From the NCBI GenBank assembly GCA_029433365.1, contig JAQTHZ010000002.1:496001-560000 (forward strand): 64,000 nucleotides of DNA. Reading direction: 5' to 3'. Shown here piece by piece: positions 40,658 to 50,022 of the stretch; the first letter of the stretch is position 1; the number at the start of each line of letters is the position of its first letter. The position numbers and the translations under genes were made by a program. The notes beneath the pieces were generated by a model, which was given only the letters and a program-made list of their open reading frames with translations, was not told the origin of the DNA and made no database searches. The DNA comes from Orbaceae bacterium ESL0721. GTDB taxonomy: Bacteria; Pseudomonadota; Gammaproteobacteria; Enterobacterales; Orbaceae.

Positions 40658-41638
40658 ATGTTATTTACCGATTTTCCTTGGCTAATTGCAAATTATAAAC
40701 AGTTGGTTTTGCCATTAATACAAGGGCGAGCTCACCATGCACTTCTGCTGCACTATATTCAAGGCAGTGGGGAAGATATGTTAATTAAGCGTTTTATTAA
40801 GCGACTGTTATGTCAACAGGTAGACGGGCAAGATCCTTGTGAGATCTGTCATAGCTGTCAACTTTTCGATGCCGACAACCACCCTGATTATCACCTTATT
40901 AGTCGTGATAAAAATAAGCAGTCAATTGCGATTGATCAAATTAGATCTTTGATAGCCAGTATCTATGAGAAGTCGCAACAAGGCGGTAATAAAGTTATCT
41001 GGATTAAACAGGCGTCATTAATGACAGAGGCTGCTGCGAATGCACTACTAAAAACAGTTGAGGAGCCGCCAGAAAATACCTATTTTATTTTAAGTGATGA
41101 TCACAATTGTCGACTCTTACCGACAATCCACAGCCGTTGCTCATCCGCTTTTCTCTCTATTCCTTTGCTTGATGAGTCGATAGCTTGGCTAAAAGAGCGT
41201 GAGCCTCAATATAGTGAGAATGAACTTGCAACTGCACTTTTGTTAAATGAAAATGCACCATTAGCCGCATTACAGTTATTGGCAGTAGATAGATGGCAGC
41301 AGCGCAAACAGTTTTGTGAGGCGTTATTAGAGTTAATCCCTGATAATAACTACTGGGCGCTTGCAAAAACGGTCGATAATGAACAGTTTGTAGATTGGAT
41401 GCATTGGTTCTGTTCCCTACTTAGTGATGCATTAAAAGCAAAACAGCGGGCAGGGCGGTTTATTATTAATCGCGATCAGGTTCCACTTGTTCGTCTAATA
41501 GCAAGAATGGAGAGTCAGCAAATTATTCGACTTTATGATCTCTGGCGTCAAACAGAAGAGCGACTTTTGACAGTTTCAGGCGTTAATAAAGAGTTGATAA
41601 TTCATAATGTACTTGCGCAATCAGAATTAGTAAAATAG
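40658..41638 (+). CDS. holB: DNA polymerase III subunit delta'
   Basis: Clamp-loader subunit. AAA+ fold without a functional Walker A, as usual for delta'. Zinc-binding cysteines C-x8-C-x2-C-x2-C at about residues 50-65 (DPCEICHSC). The SRC arginine-finger motif (HSRCSSA) is at about 157-163, and the helical collar domain follows. 326 residues (E. coli 334). It precedes the O-acetylation cassette by 31 bases and could transcribe into it. Confidence 0.93.
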   Translation: MLFTDFPWLIANYKQLVLPLIQGRAHHALLLHYIQGSGEDMLIKRFIKRLLCQQVDGQDPCEICHSCQLFDADNHPDYHLISRDKNKQSIAIDQIRSLIASIYEKSQQGGNKVIWIKQASLMTEAAANALLKTVEEPPENTYFILSDDHNCRLLPTIHSRCSSAFLSIPLLDESIAWLKEREPQYSENELATALLLNENAPLAALQLLAVDRWQQRKQFCEALLELIPDNNYWALAKTVDNEQFVDWMHWFCSLLSDALKAKQRAGRFIINRDQVPLVRLIARMESQQIIRLYDLWRQTEERLLTVSGVNKELIIHNVLAQSELVK

Positions 41639-41669
41639 GCCATTTTAACTTGAGAGAACATAAAGTTAC

Positions 41670-43070
41670 GTGAGTTATCTATCTATCGAATTTAGTCTAC
41701 TGTTTATTGTATTTTTTGCAATCTACTGGTGCATTAAACCATATCCTAAATTACAGAATATCTTTTTACTACTAGCAAGTTATTGCATTGTTGTCTCTTA
41801 TAATTGGCAATTTGCGTTGATCCTTTTTGGTTATACCTTGGTCATCTACCTTTTATCGCAGTTAATATTTAATGCCAAACGCTATAGCAAATTATGGTTA
41901 ATTGTTGCGCTATGTGCTGCAATTGCCAATTTAGCGCTCTTTAAATATTTTGATTTTTTCCGTTATGAACTGCAATCACTGCTAAATATCTTACATATAT
42001 CAATGCTGTTACCGGTAATTTCATTAGTACTGCCTATTGGGATCTCCTTTTATACTTTTCATTCAGTGAGCTATCTTGTTTCGATCAATAGACGGGAGCT
42101 GCAACCAGTAAAATTTTGGGATTTTGCCCTCTTTTTATCTTTTTTCCCCTCTATCATTGCCGGACCGATAAACCGTGCAAAAACGTTTCTGCCACAAATT
42201 ACCGTTTTGCAACCGCGCGAGATTTTAGAGCCCTATCGTGCATTTACCTTAATTATTTTAGCGGTAATAAAAGTGTACTGTTTAGGTGGTCTGCTTGACG
42301 AGAACTGGGTAACTTCACTCTATTCAAATCCGATGGAGTATGGATCATTAGATCTTCTATTCGGGTTATATAGCTATGCTCTGTTAATTTATGTTAACTT
42401 TTCGGGTTATACCGATCTTGTTACCGGTATGGCACTATTACTTGGTTTTAGACTACCAATTAACTTTAATTTGCCCTATTTAGCGGTTAATCTACGTGAT
42501 TTCTGGGCTCGTTGGCATATAAGTCTATGTTTATGGATTCGTGATTATCTCTATATCCCTTTGGGCGGCAATCGCCATGGTTTTATCCGCACTCAGATCA
42601 ATATTATGATAGCAATGCTTTTATCAGGCTTATGGCATGGCGCGGGGATCAATTTTATTATTTGGGGTGGTTTTCACGGTATTGGTCTTATAGGTTTAAA
42701 TCTTGCCAATCGTTTTTTGGGTAAGGATCTTATAGCGAAGCGATCAATATTATTGGCAAGAGTTATCACAATTCACTATGTCTGTTTTGCGTGGCTCTTT
42801 TTTCATTGCGCCAGTTTTACTGATGCAATCGACTATTTAGTGGCGATTATCAATAATGTTACTGTTGCTAACCGCTACCAATTTGAGACGTTAGCTATCG
42901 CCTTGCTCTACTTCTGTTATCCATGGCTTAAAAATCTACCTAATAATTTTACTAAAAAAATGAGTCAAATAAACTATTTATACGTACCGTTAATCTATAT
43001 TTTGGTATTATGGATAACAATCTATTTTGCACCAACTGGTGTCCCTAATTTTATCTATGCAAATTTTTGA
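41670..43070 (+). CDS. MBOAT-family O-acyltransferase (AlgI/PatA type)
   Basis: Polytopic inner membrane protein with about ten hydrophobic segments. The family core is clear: ARWHISLCLWIRDYLYIPLGGNR, with the catalytic-type histidine in LSGLWHGAGINFIIWG at about residue 325. These proteins move acetyl groups across the membrane to a periplasmic partner that acetylates alginate, cellulose or peptidoglycan. With two SGNH proteins immediately downstream and no polymer-synthesis genes, peptidoglycan O-acetylation is the likeliest role. GTG start at 41670, without a strong ribosome-binding site. The stop shares a base with the next gene's ATG. Confidence 0.88.
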   Translation: MSYLSIEFSLLFIVFFAIYWCIKPYPKLQNIFLLLASYCIVVSYNWQFALILFGYTLVIYLLSQLIFNAKRYSKLWLIVALCAAIANLALFKYFDFFRYELQSLLNILHISMLLPVISLVLPIGISFYTFHSVSYLVSINRRELQPVKFWDFALFLSFFPSIIAGPINRAKTFLPQITVLQPREILEPYRAFTLIILAVIKVYCLGGLLDENWVTSLYSNPMEYGSLDLLFGLYSYALLIYVNFSGYTDLVTGMALLLGFRLPINFNLPYLAVNLRDFWARWHISLCLWIRDYLYIPLGGNRHGFIRTQINIMIAMLLSGLWHGAGINFIIWGGFHGIGLIGLNLANRFLGKDLIAKRSILLARVITIHYVCFAWLFFHCASFTDAIDYLVAIINNVTVANRYQFETLAIALLYFCYPWLKNLPNNFTKKMSQINYLYVPLIYILVLWITIYFAPTGVPNFIYANF

Positions 43071-44362
43071 TGATGAATAGAGATATTTTAAAGAAGAGAA
43101 GAACAAACCATAAGGTCGTGAAAAATCGATCAAAGCATCTTCTATCGCAACAGAAATATCAAACTATAAAAATTAAATCAAAAAAGAGAAAATTAGATAA
43201 TAATCCAACCTTATCTGCCAAACAGGTATGTTATATTCTGCTATTCGTTTTTGTTGCCTTGGTGATGATTTTTCAAAAATCGATAAATATTTATTGGCAA
43301 CAGTTTTATCATATTGATATTAAATTAAATACTGTTTTAAAACTTATTAGTAAACAATTTATTAGTGAACCGTCTATTAATGAACCGTCTATTAATGAAC
43401 AGTCTATTAGTGAATCCCATAATATAGATAATGAGTTAGTACATACTGATAAAGATCAAATCCAGAATGAAAATAGTGTAAGTTTAGAACAAAACAGCCA
43501 TACCAAAAAAAACGCAGTTAATTTGCCGACAGAGGGTGAACATGTTGCTGGGCAGGGTAAACAGAGCAACAAAAATCTGCTAAACAGTGATAACCCTAAA
43601 ACATTGACACAACTTTTTGAATTGTACCAAAATAAACCGAATGATGAGTCTAAAAATGGTAACGAACTAAATTCATCAGCTCTGGGTATTTTACCTAAAC
43701 CAATCGTCTTAACCAAAAAAGATAAAGTGCTATTTGCTGGTGATTCGCTGATGCAAGGTGTTGCTCCGTTTGTAAAAAAAATACTGTTTAAACAGTATAA
43801 AATTGAGAGTATAAATGAGAGTAAACAGAGTACGGGGTTATCTTATCCAAAAGCTTTCGATTGGCCAAAAACAGTTAATGATAAGTTAACTGAAGATCCT
43901 ACTATCAGGTTATTGGTCGTATTTTTAGGACCAAATGATCCATGGGATATACCAGATAAAATAGTGAGCAATAAATATGTTAAATTTAAATCTTCGTTAT
44001 GGGAAGAGGTGTACCGTTCAAGAATTAAGGCGATCTTAGATAGTGCCCATGAACATAATGTACAAGTGCTCTGGTTAGCTCCGCCATGTATGCGCAAAAC
44101 AAAATTAAATGATGGAATTATCTATTTAAATGGGCTCTATCAGTCAGAAGTAATCAAGGCAGATCAACATTTTTTAATTACCAATGATCTTCTTGGTTGT
44201 AGTTATGATAATTTCAATAGTTATATTACAACTGAAAATAGGAAGGTCAAAGTTAGAATTGATGATGGTATCCATTTTACAGTAGATGGACAGAAAATAT
44301 TGGCAAAAGCGATTATGGATCAGATCACGATTAATGAGATAGAGGATAATAATAGTGATTAA
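43070..44362 (+). CDS. Membrane-anchored SGNH/GDSL hydrolase-fold protein (DUF459-like)
   Basis: Basic cytoplasmic N-terminus (about 1-48), one transmembrane helix (about 50-68), a long low-complexity periplasmic linker (about 90-205), then an SGNH domain. Block I is GDSLMQG with Ser about 226, block III is FLGPNDPWD, and block V is DDGIHFT with Asp about 399 and His about 402, so the triad is complete. Such proteins act as O-acetyltransferase partner or esterase. The linker carries a 15-bp in-frame repeat (NEPSI units) and an exact copy of the dispersed 14-mer. ATG at 43070 or 43073; the next gene overlaps by 8 bases. Confidence 0.82.
   Translation: MMNRDILKKRRTNHKVVKNRSKHLLSQQKYQTIKIKSKKRKLDNNPTLSAKQVCYILLFVFVALVMIFQKSINIYWQQFYHIDIKLNTVLKLISKQFISEPSINEPSINEQSISESHNIDNELVHTDKDQIQNENSVSLEQNSHTKKNAVNLPTEGEHVAGQGKQSNKNLLNSDNPKTLTQLFELYQNKPNDESKNGNELNSSALGILPKPIVLTKKDKVLFAGDSLMQGVAPFVKKILFKQYKIESINESKQSTGLSYPKAFDWPKTVNDKLTEDPTIRLLVVFLGPNDPWDIPDKIVSNKYVKFKSSLWEEVYRSRIKAILDSAHEHNVQVLWLAPPCMRKTKLNDGIIYLNGLYQSEVIKADQHFLITNDLLGCSYDNFNSYITTENRKVKVRIDDGIHFTVDGQKILAKAIMDQITINEIEDNNSD
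43346..43417 (+). repeat. 15-bp in-frame tandem repeat in the SGNH linker
   Basis: Units like ATTAATGAACCGTCT at 43361, 43376 and 43391, flanked by diverged copies at 43346 and 43406, encoding ISEPS/INEPS. Confidence 0.88.
43592..43605 (+). repeat. 14-bp dispersed repeat AACCCTAAAACATT, copy 6 (inside a coding region)
   Basis: Exact copy within the low-complexity linker of the SGNH gene, read as part of DNPKTLT. The only complete copy inside a gene. Confidence 0.8.
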
Positions 44363-45524
44363 ATTTTATAAATATTCACTTCTTTTATTGATTATTACGA
44401 TGATGGCTGGTTGTAATGTAGCAGAAAGTAGAATAACCCCACATAATAACTTGACTGATTTTGGCGATCCCAATGTTAAACAGTTGATTACGCGATTAAA
44501 TGCCATCGAACAGTATAGTAATCAAGTGGTTACTATTACTCAATTTGGTGATTCGCATACTGCAGCAGATTTTTTTACTGGTGAATTTAGGCAGTTAATG
44601 CAAAAAAGATATGGGAATGCCGGCATTGGTTGGATAACACCTATTTTTGTTAGAGGTCAATATAGTACTGCAGTCCGCTGGAAGAACATAAATTGGGATC
44701 TTATTAGTAGTCGAACTAAAAATAGTATCGATTACCCAATGGGCGGATTTATTGCTAAATCAACAAAAGTAAATGCATCAATTCAAATTACGCCTAATGT
44801 GGTAGATAACAGACTATGGCAAGCAAAATTAATTGTTAAAACCGCATCTAACTCAACTAATCCACTCGCTATTTTTGATGCTAATGGTAATCAAGCCAAT
44901 ATCGATTATCATCCTAACAGTAGTAGCTGGCAGCAGTTATCAGCAACCGTTAAAATGCCACTAACAATTAGAAGTGCTAAAGATGTTGAGCTTGGTGATA
45001 TCTGGTTAACCCGCGTTAATCAACCGGGTGTGGTAGTCTCTGCTATTGGTACAAATGGTGTAAAACAGTCAATATGGCAAAAATGGGGTGATGATTGGTC
45101 TAAAGAGCTTGCAGCAACCCAAAGTGATCTAGTTATTTTAGAATATGGGACTAATGAGAGTTTTGATAAAACTTTAAATTTAGATGAGTATCGTCAAAAT
45201 CTTGTCAATAATATTCGTCTCGTAAGAAGTGTTTTGCCTAAAGCTGTTATTTTATTGATCACACCTCCTGATACCATGGTTAATCGAGAAGATATACCAC
45301 CAACATTTAAAGCGATAAAAGAGATTCAAAAACAGGTGGCTAAATCTGAAATGACACTCTTATGGGATTGGCAAAAAGCGATGGGGGGGAATTTTGCAAT
45401 TAAGCAGTGGTTATTAGAAGGTTTAGCACGCACAGATTTAATTCATCAAACGCCACAAGGTTATAAAGAGAGTGCGAAAATGTTTTACTCTGATTTAATG
45501 GATTTTATTGAAAAGTATAGATAA
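44355..45524 (+). CDS. SGNH-hydrolase lipoprotein, Ape1/PatB-like
   Basis: Signal peptide with lipobox MAGC (Cys20). SGNH block I is QFGDSHTAADFF with Ser67, followed by RYGNAGIGW. A beta-rich insert spans about 130-240. Block III is LEYGTNESF and block V is DLIHQTPQGY near the C-terminus, completing the triad. This order, with the GDSHT block ahead of an inserted beta domain, resembles the peptidoglycan O-acetyl esterase Ape1 and its PatB relatives (recalled, not searched). GTG start at 44355, overlapping the previous gene. It ends the cassette; pyrF follows after 33 bases. Confidence 0.8.
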   Translation: MIKFYKYSLLLLIITMMAGCNVAESRITPHNNLTDFGDPNVKQLITRLNAIEQYSNQVVTITQFGDSHTAADFFTGEFRQLMQKRYGNAGIGWITPIFVRGQYSTAVRWKNINWDLISSRTKNSIDYPMGGFIAKSTKVNASIQITPNVVDNRLWQAKLIVKTASNSTNPLAIFDANGNQANIDYHPNSSSWQQLSATVKMPLTIRSAKDVELGDIWLTRVNQPGVVVSAIGTNGVKQSIWQKWGDDWSKELAATQSDLVILEYGTNESFDKTLNLDEYRQNLVNNIRLVRSVLPKAVILLITPPDTMVNREDIPPTFKAIKEIQKQVAKSEMTLLWDWQKAMGGNFAIKQWLLEGLARTDLIHQTPQGYKESAKMFYSDLMDFIEKYR

Positions 45525-45557
45525 AAATTATTACTAAGATTAAGGAACAGATACGTT

Positions 45558-46271
45558 ATGTCATCACCTATTATTGTCGCCATCGATTTTGCTGATACCA
45601 ATTCAGCTTGGAATTTTATTGACTGTATAGATCCAGCTGATTGTCGTTTAAAGATTGGTAAAGAGCTATTTACCCATGCAGGACCTACGTTTATTAAAAA
45701 GATTCAACAAAAAGGTTTTGACGTTTTCTTAGATTTAAAATTTCATGATATTCCAAATACGGTAGCTAAAGCAGTTGCGGCTGCGGCTGATTTAGGTGTC
45801 TGGATGACAAATGTACATGCAAGTGGTGGTGCTCGGATGATGACAGCAGCAAAAGAGGCACTAGAGCCTTATGGTAAAGATGCACCACTATTAATTGCAG
45901 TAACAGTATTGACCAGTATGGAAGCGTCAGATTTACAGGATATAGGCATTACCGCTTCACCTTTAGAGCAGGCAGAGCGCCTTGCTATTTTGACAAAAAA
46001 CTGTGGTTTGGATGGCGTAGTCTGCTCAGCACAAGAAGCAGAACATTTCCGTACCATTATTGGCAAAGATTTTAAATTGATCACACCAGGTATTCGCCCT
46101 GCAGGTTCAGAAGCAGATGATCAACGCCGTATTATGACACCACAATTAGCTCAAGAGGCTGGTGCAGATTATCTAGTTATTGGCAGACCAATTACTCAAG
46201 CCAAAAATCCGGCACAAACTTTAAAATCGATCTTATCTACATTAGATATTAACAACAGCAGCGGTAATTAG
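45558..46271 (+). CDS. pyrF: Orotidine 5'-phosphate decarboxylase
   Basis: Last step of UMP synthesis. TIM barrel with the catalytic [11 protein letters not shown] segment (about residues 60-70), substrate-phosphate loop TPGIRP and C-terminal YLVIGRPIT. 237 residues, typical. AAGGA precedes the ATG. yciH follows after 7 bases, as in E. coli. Confidence 0.98.
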   Translation: MSSPIIVAIDFADTNSAWNFIDCIDPADCRLKIGKELFTHAGPTFIKKIQQKGFDVFLDLKFHDIPNTVAKAVAAAADLGVWMTNVHASGGARMMTAAKEALEPYGKDAPLLIAVTVLTSMEASDLQDIGITASPLEQAERLAILTKNCGLDGVVCSAQEAEHFRTIIGKDFKLITPGIRPAGSEADDQRRIMTPQLAQEAGADYLVIGRPITQAKNPAQTLKSILSTLDINNSSGN

Positions 46272-46278
46272 AAGCGTA

Positions 46279-46620
46279 ATGAATAGTTCAATTGTTTATT
46301 CAACAGATAGAGGGCGGATTAAATCATCGCCCATTAAAGAGTCTCAAACTGCTCGTCCCGCTAAAAGTGGTTTAAAAGGTGATGGCATAGTTCGCATTCA
46401 GAGAGAGACCTCAGGACGAAAAGGTAAAGGGGTGTCACTTATTTATGGAGTTAATTTGGATGATACTGAATTACATAAATTGGCAGGTGAATTGAAAAAA
46501 CGTTGTGGCTCTGGCGGATCAGTCAAAGAGGGTGTTATCGAAATTCAAGGCGATAATCGAGATACTTTAAAATTACTACTTGAAGAGAGAGGATTTAAAG
46601 TAAAGCTTGCTGGTGGTTAA
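46279..46620 (+). CDS. yciH: SUI1-family translation factor YciH
   Basis: Homologue of eukaryotic eIF1/SUI1 that affects initiation fidelity in vitro. The C-terminal SUI1 fold contains RETSGRKGKGVSLIYG and KRCGSGGSVKEGVIEIQGD. The N-terminal 35 residues are polar and flexible. 113 residues against 108 in E. coli. Conserved pyrF-yciH pair. Confidence 0.95.
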   Translation: MNSSIVYSTDRGRIKSSPIKESQTARPAKSGLKGDGIVRIQRETSGRKGKGVSLIYGVNLDDTELHKLAGELKKRCGSGGSVKEGVIEIQGDNRDTLKLLLEERGFKVKLAGG

Positions 46621-46691
46621 TTAAATTTTTAATTTAAACATTCAATTTAAATAATTAATCTAAATAGTTAATCTAAAAGTTAACTTATATA

Positions 46692-46728
46692 GTAAAAAAA
46701 TACCCACCTTATATTCAACGGTGGGTAT
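46692..46728 (-). terminator. Terminator of tmaR, probably bidirectional
   Basis: Perfect 9-bp stem ATACCCACC/GGTGGGTAT (46700-46728), followed on the minus strand by a run of seven T. It lies between the convergent yciH and tmaR. Confidence 0.85.
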
Positions 46729-46733
46729 ATAAA

Positions 46734-47060
46734 TTAGTGAGAATTGCTGTTGTAGTTGCGCATCTTTTTACTGATATCACGACGCTCTTTTGAGATCTCG
46801 GCGTTTTTGATAATGTAATCATCAACACGATCATCATAATCGCTCTTCATATTTGCAATAATTGCCTGAAGCTCTTCGTAAGTTAATCCTGGTTTTAGGT
46901 ATTCGCTTAAATTTTCAAGTAATAATACCCGTTTTTGGTTGTCACGAATTTTCTTCTCATTATCTGCAATTTCGCGTTTTAATTTGTTCAAACGACGTGA
47001 TAATCGAATATATTCTAATACATCCTGAAATGATGGTGCGGTACTTTTTTCTTTATCCAT
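46734..47060 (-). CDS. tmaR: PTS system regulator TmaR (YeeX family)
   Basis: Coiled-coil protein that in E. coli forms polar clusters and sequesters PTS enzyme I. Nearly all of the 108 residues align with E. coli YeeX/Tma[35 protein letters not shown] and [20 protein letters not shown]. Predominantly helical, with heptad-like charged stretches. GGAG lies upstream of the ATG. Single-gene unit with its own terminator. Confidence 0.95.
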   Translation of the reverse strand: MDKEKSTAPSFQDVLEYIRLSRRLNKLKREIADNEKKIRDNQKRVLLLENLSEYLKPGLTYEELQAIIANMKSDYDDRVDDYIIKNAEISKERRDISKKMRNYNSNSH

Positions 47061-47435
47061 TTATAACTCCCTAGTCCAGAAAATTGAAAATAAAATTTGA
47101 ATAATGAGATATTGTTAAATCTATGTCAGTTCATCTATAACAATATTTGCTAACGTCTTTATTAACTATCTTTATTAACTATCTTTATTAACTATCTTTA
47201 TTAACTATCTTTACTAACAAAAACATTTATTAACTTTTGATACTATTGGTAACCTCTCTTCGCGTAATTATATACTAATAAACTTTAAGATGATATTAAT
47301 TAAGCGCTATCTAGATTTAAATAAGATGTGCCATTAAGATCGTTAAAAATTACCGCTTTTTTTATCTAATTTCCTCTATTTTATGTTATATAATGGCTTT
47401 TTTTAATTTAAATTCATATCGTAAACAGAGATATT
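47061..47435. other. Intergenic region between tmaR and yheU
   Basis: Divergent promoter region without a gene. It contains a 13-bp tandem repeat (47157-47208). TTATATAATGG near 47383-47393 gives a good -10 candidate for yheU. Confidence 0.5.
47157..47208. repeat. 13-bp tandem repeat CTTTATTAACTAT, four copies
   Basis: Four perfect units at 47157, 47170, 47183 and 47196, followed by a diverged fifth start. Intergenic. Confidence 0.95.
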
Positions 47436-47642
47436 ATGAACATACCATGGCAAGATCTGGATCCAGATACTTTAACCAATCTGATTGAGTATTTTGTACT
47501 GCGTGAGGGTACTGATTACGGTGATCGTGAAAAATCCTTAGCAGAAAAAGTGCAAGATGTTAAATTACAGTTAATGAGTGGCGATGTAGTTATTGTCTGG
47601 TCTGAATTACATGAATCAATTGATATAAAAAGAGTCACATAA
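47436..47642 (+). CDS. yheU: UPF0270 family protein YheU
   Basis: 68-residue acidic protein of unknown function. The N-terminal [16 protein letters not shown] and [10 protein letters not shown], then [14 protein letters not shown], match E. coli YheU over its whole length. crp follows 86 bases downstream; the two are also near each other in E. coli. Confidence 0.93.
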   Translation: MNIPWQDLDPDTLTNLIEYFVLREGTDYGDREKSLAEKVQDVKLQLMSGDVVIVWSELHESIDIKRVT

Positions 47643-47728
47643 GCAAGTTTGAAGAGTAAAGGCTATATAAATTTTTTTACAACTTTGTTATAGTGTGAAG
47701 CCATTAATAATTTAATGTGTATATAACT

Positions 47729-48361
47729 ATGGTTATTGGTAAACTGCAATCGGATACAACGCTAGAATGGTTTTTATCTCATTGTCACATTCATAAATAT
47801 CCTGCAAAAAGTACCCTAATCCATCAAGGTGAAATAGCGGAATCCCTCTACTATATTGTCAAAGGATCTGTTGCTGTATTAATTAAAGATGATGAAGGAA
47901 AAGAGATGATCTTATCCTATCTAAGTCAAGGTGAGTTTATCGGTGAACTGGGTCTTTTTGATGATGGTATGGAGCGTAGCGCTTGGGTAAAAGCAAAATC
48001 AAGTTGTGAAGTTGCAGAGATCTCATATAAAAAATTCAAACAGTTAGTTCAAATTAATCCCGATATTTTAATGCGACTTGCCGGTCAGATGGCGAGTAGA
48101 TTACAAGATACTTCAGAAAAAGTGAGTAATTTAGCCTTTTTAGATGTGGCTGGACGAATCGCACAAACTTTACTAAATTTAGCTAAACAACCTGATGCAA
48201 TGACTCATCCTGACGGAATGCAGATTAAAATAACGCGTCAAGAGATCGGGCAGATAGTTGGCTGTTCTCGCGAGACAGTTGGGCGTATTCTCAAAATGTT
48301 AGAAGATCAACACCTAATTTCAGCACATGGGAAAACCATTGTCGTTTATGGCACTCGATAA
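47729..48361 (+). CDS. crp: cAMP receptor protein (catabolite activator)
   Basis: Global cAMP-responsive regulator. The cAMP-binding domain includes [19 protein letters not shown] (contacts Glu72, Arg82, Ser83 equivalents), then the C-helix and a winged helix-turn-helix ([20 protein letters not shown]) that is identical to E. coli by recall, so target sites should be the same. The ATG at 47729 gives 210 residues with the MVIGK start of enteric Crp; a GTG at 47717 would add four residues. uppS follows after 22 bases, an unusual neighbour. Confidence 0.97.
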   Translation: MVIGKLQSDTTLEWFLSHCHIHKYPAKSTLIHQGEIAESLYYIVKGSVAVLIKDDEGKEMILSYLSQGEFIGELGLFDDGMERSAWVKAKSSCEVAEISYKKFKQLVQINPDILMRLAGQMASRLQDTSEKVSNLAFLDVAGRIAQTLLNLAKQPDAMTHPDGMQIKITRQEIGQIVGCSRETVGRILKMLEDQHLISAHGKTIVVYGTR

Positions 48362-48383
48362 AAATTTTACAGTAGGATGGTAG

Positions 48384-49115
48384 ATGATAGAGCATAGAGT
48401 GATCCCAAATCACGTCGCTATTATTATGGATGGCAACGGGCGATGGGCAAAACAGCGTAATCAGCTGCGAGCCATTGGGCATAGAGCAGGTTTGAAAACA
48501 GTGCGTAAAATTGTTACATATGCCGCAAATCAAGGTGTTAAAGCACTCACTTTATATGCATTTAGTAGTGAAAATTGGAATAGACCCGAAACAGAAGTCT
48601 CTGCACTTATGTCACTTTTTGTCTATGCGTTAAATCGTGAAATAAAGAGCCTTGCTAAAAATAATATCCGTTTGCAAATTATCGGTGATATCTCCAAATT
48701 TAGTCAACAGTTACAAAAATTGATCTTAAATGCGGTAAAATTAACTCAAAATAATAGTGGTCTAGTCCTAAATATTGCTGCAAATTATGGTGGACGTTGG
48801 GATATTGTAGAATCAGCAAAAAAAATCGCTTCTAAAGTCTTGCAAGGCGAACTTAGCATTGATGAGATTACTGAGGAGCACTTTAATCTTGAAATTACAA
48901 TGAGTAATCTGCCTGCTGTTGATCTTGTTATTCGAACAGGTGGTGAGTACCGAATGAGTAACTTTTTATTATGGCAATCTGCCTATTCGGAGCTCTATTT
49001 TACTGATACGCTATGGCCAGATTTTACCGAGAAACAGTTTGAAAAAGCGATTACTACTTTTAATACTAGAGAGAGACGTTTTGGCGCAGTAAAAGTAGAG
49101 GAGAATATATGTTAA
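48384..49115 (+). CDS. uppS: Undecaprenyl diphosphate synthase
   Basis: cis-Prenyltransferase producing the C55 lipid carrier for peptidoglycan and O-antigen. VAIIMDGNGRWAKQR contains catalytic Asp16, and RTGGEYRMSNFLLWQSAYSE the C-terminal substrate motif. 243 residues, near the E. coli 253. Overlaps cdsA by seven bases. dxr and frr, usually upstream, are missing; crp takes their place. Confidence 0.97.
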   Translation: MIEHRVIPNHVAIIMDGNGRWAKQRNQLRAIGHRAGLKTVRKIVTYAANQGVKALTLYAFSSENWNRPETEVSALMSLFVYALNREIKSLAKNNIRLQIIGDISKFSQQLQKLILNAVKLTQNNSGLVLNIAANYGGRWDIVESAKKIASKVLQGELSIDEITEEHFNLEITMSNLPAVDLVIRTGGEYRMSNFLLWQSAYSELYFTDTLWPDFTEKQFEKAITTFNTRERRFGAVKVEENIC

Positions 49116-49954
49116 TTTATCGTGTACTAACGGCAATTGTATTAATTCCATTAGTTATTATTGCACTGTTTTGGGCTCCGCTATCACTTTTTACAGTTAT
49201 TATTGTGGCAATTTGTGGATTAGCAGCTTGGGAGTGGAGTCAATTTTTGCACCTTGGTGATATGAGATCTAGACTGATTTTTGTTATTATCTCCCTCGTC
49301 ATTTTAGCATCTCTCTCCTTTATACCATTCTCGATAGATCCTATAAATACGCTCTTCTCATCGATTCTTATCTTATCGCTGCCATGGTGGCTTATAGCAT
49401 TATTATTAGTCATAAATTACCCTCTATCTGCTAGGTATTGGCAGAACTCAATTATAATCAAATCACTATTTGCTCTCTTTACACTACTCCCATTTTTCAT
49501 CGGTATGCTTGAGTTAAGAGCTATTGACTATGGTACTAATCAGTATAGTGGAGCTATCTGGTTGCTTTATCTATTTATACTTGTATGGACAACAGATACC
49601 GGCGCCTATTTTGCTGGAAAATCATTTGGTAAACATAAATTGATCCCTAAAGTCTCCCCTGGGAAAACTGTCGAAGGATTCATTGGTGGTGTGGGATCTG
49701 CAATTATCATTGCACTAATCGCATATTGCACACAATTATTTTCAGTAAGATTTGATGTTTTTATGCTTAGTTCTCTCTTGGCTATTTTAGCTTCAGTACT
49801 AGGGGATCTTACTGAAAGTATGTTTAAAAGAGAGGCTGGAGTTAAAGATAGTGGTAATTTAATTCCAGGCCATGGCGGAATTTTAGATCGTATCGATAGT
49901 TTAACAGCAGCAGTTCCCGTTTTTGCTGCACTCTCTTTATACATATTAAAATAG
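49109..49954 (+). CDS. cdsA: Phosphatidate cytidylyltransferase
   Basis: Makes CDP-diacylglycerol for phospholipid synthesis. Seven to eight transmembrane segments over 281 residues. The family signature SMFKREAGVKDSGNLIPGHG continuing into GILDRID is complete near the C-terminus. GAGGAG precedes the ATG, inside the end of uppS. rseP follows after 68 bases. Confidence 0.96.
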   Translation: MLIYRVLTAIVLIPLVIIALFWAPLSLFTVIIVAICGLAAWEWSQFLHLGDMRSRLIFVIISLVILASLSFIPFSIDPINTLFSSILILSLPWWLIALLLVINYPLSARYWQNSIIIKSLFALFTLLPFFIGMLELRAIDYGTNQYSGAIWLLYLFILVWTTDTGAYFAGKSFGKHKLIPKVSPGKTVEGFIGGVGSAIIIALIAYCTQLFSVRFDVFMLSSLLAILASVLGDLTESMFKREAGVKDSGNLIPGHGGILDRIDSLTAAVPVFAALSLYILK

Positions 49955-50022
49955 TGTTACTAAGTGGATTATGATTTGATACTAAAAATAACAGCCATAA
50001 TATTGATAAAAGGGGCTTAGTT

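Noticed and set aside
41670-45524. Alginate or cellulose acetylation operon
   Set aside because: No polysaccharide synthase, AlgJ/AlgF or Wss partner is present; two SGNH proteins fit peptidoglycan or general glycan O-acetylation better, though this is not proven.
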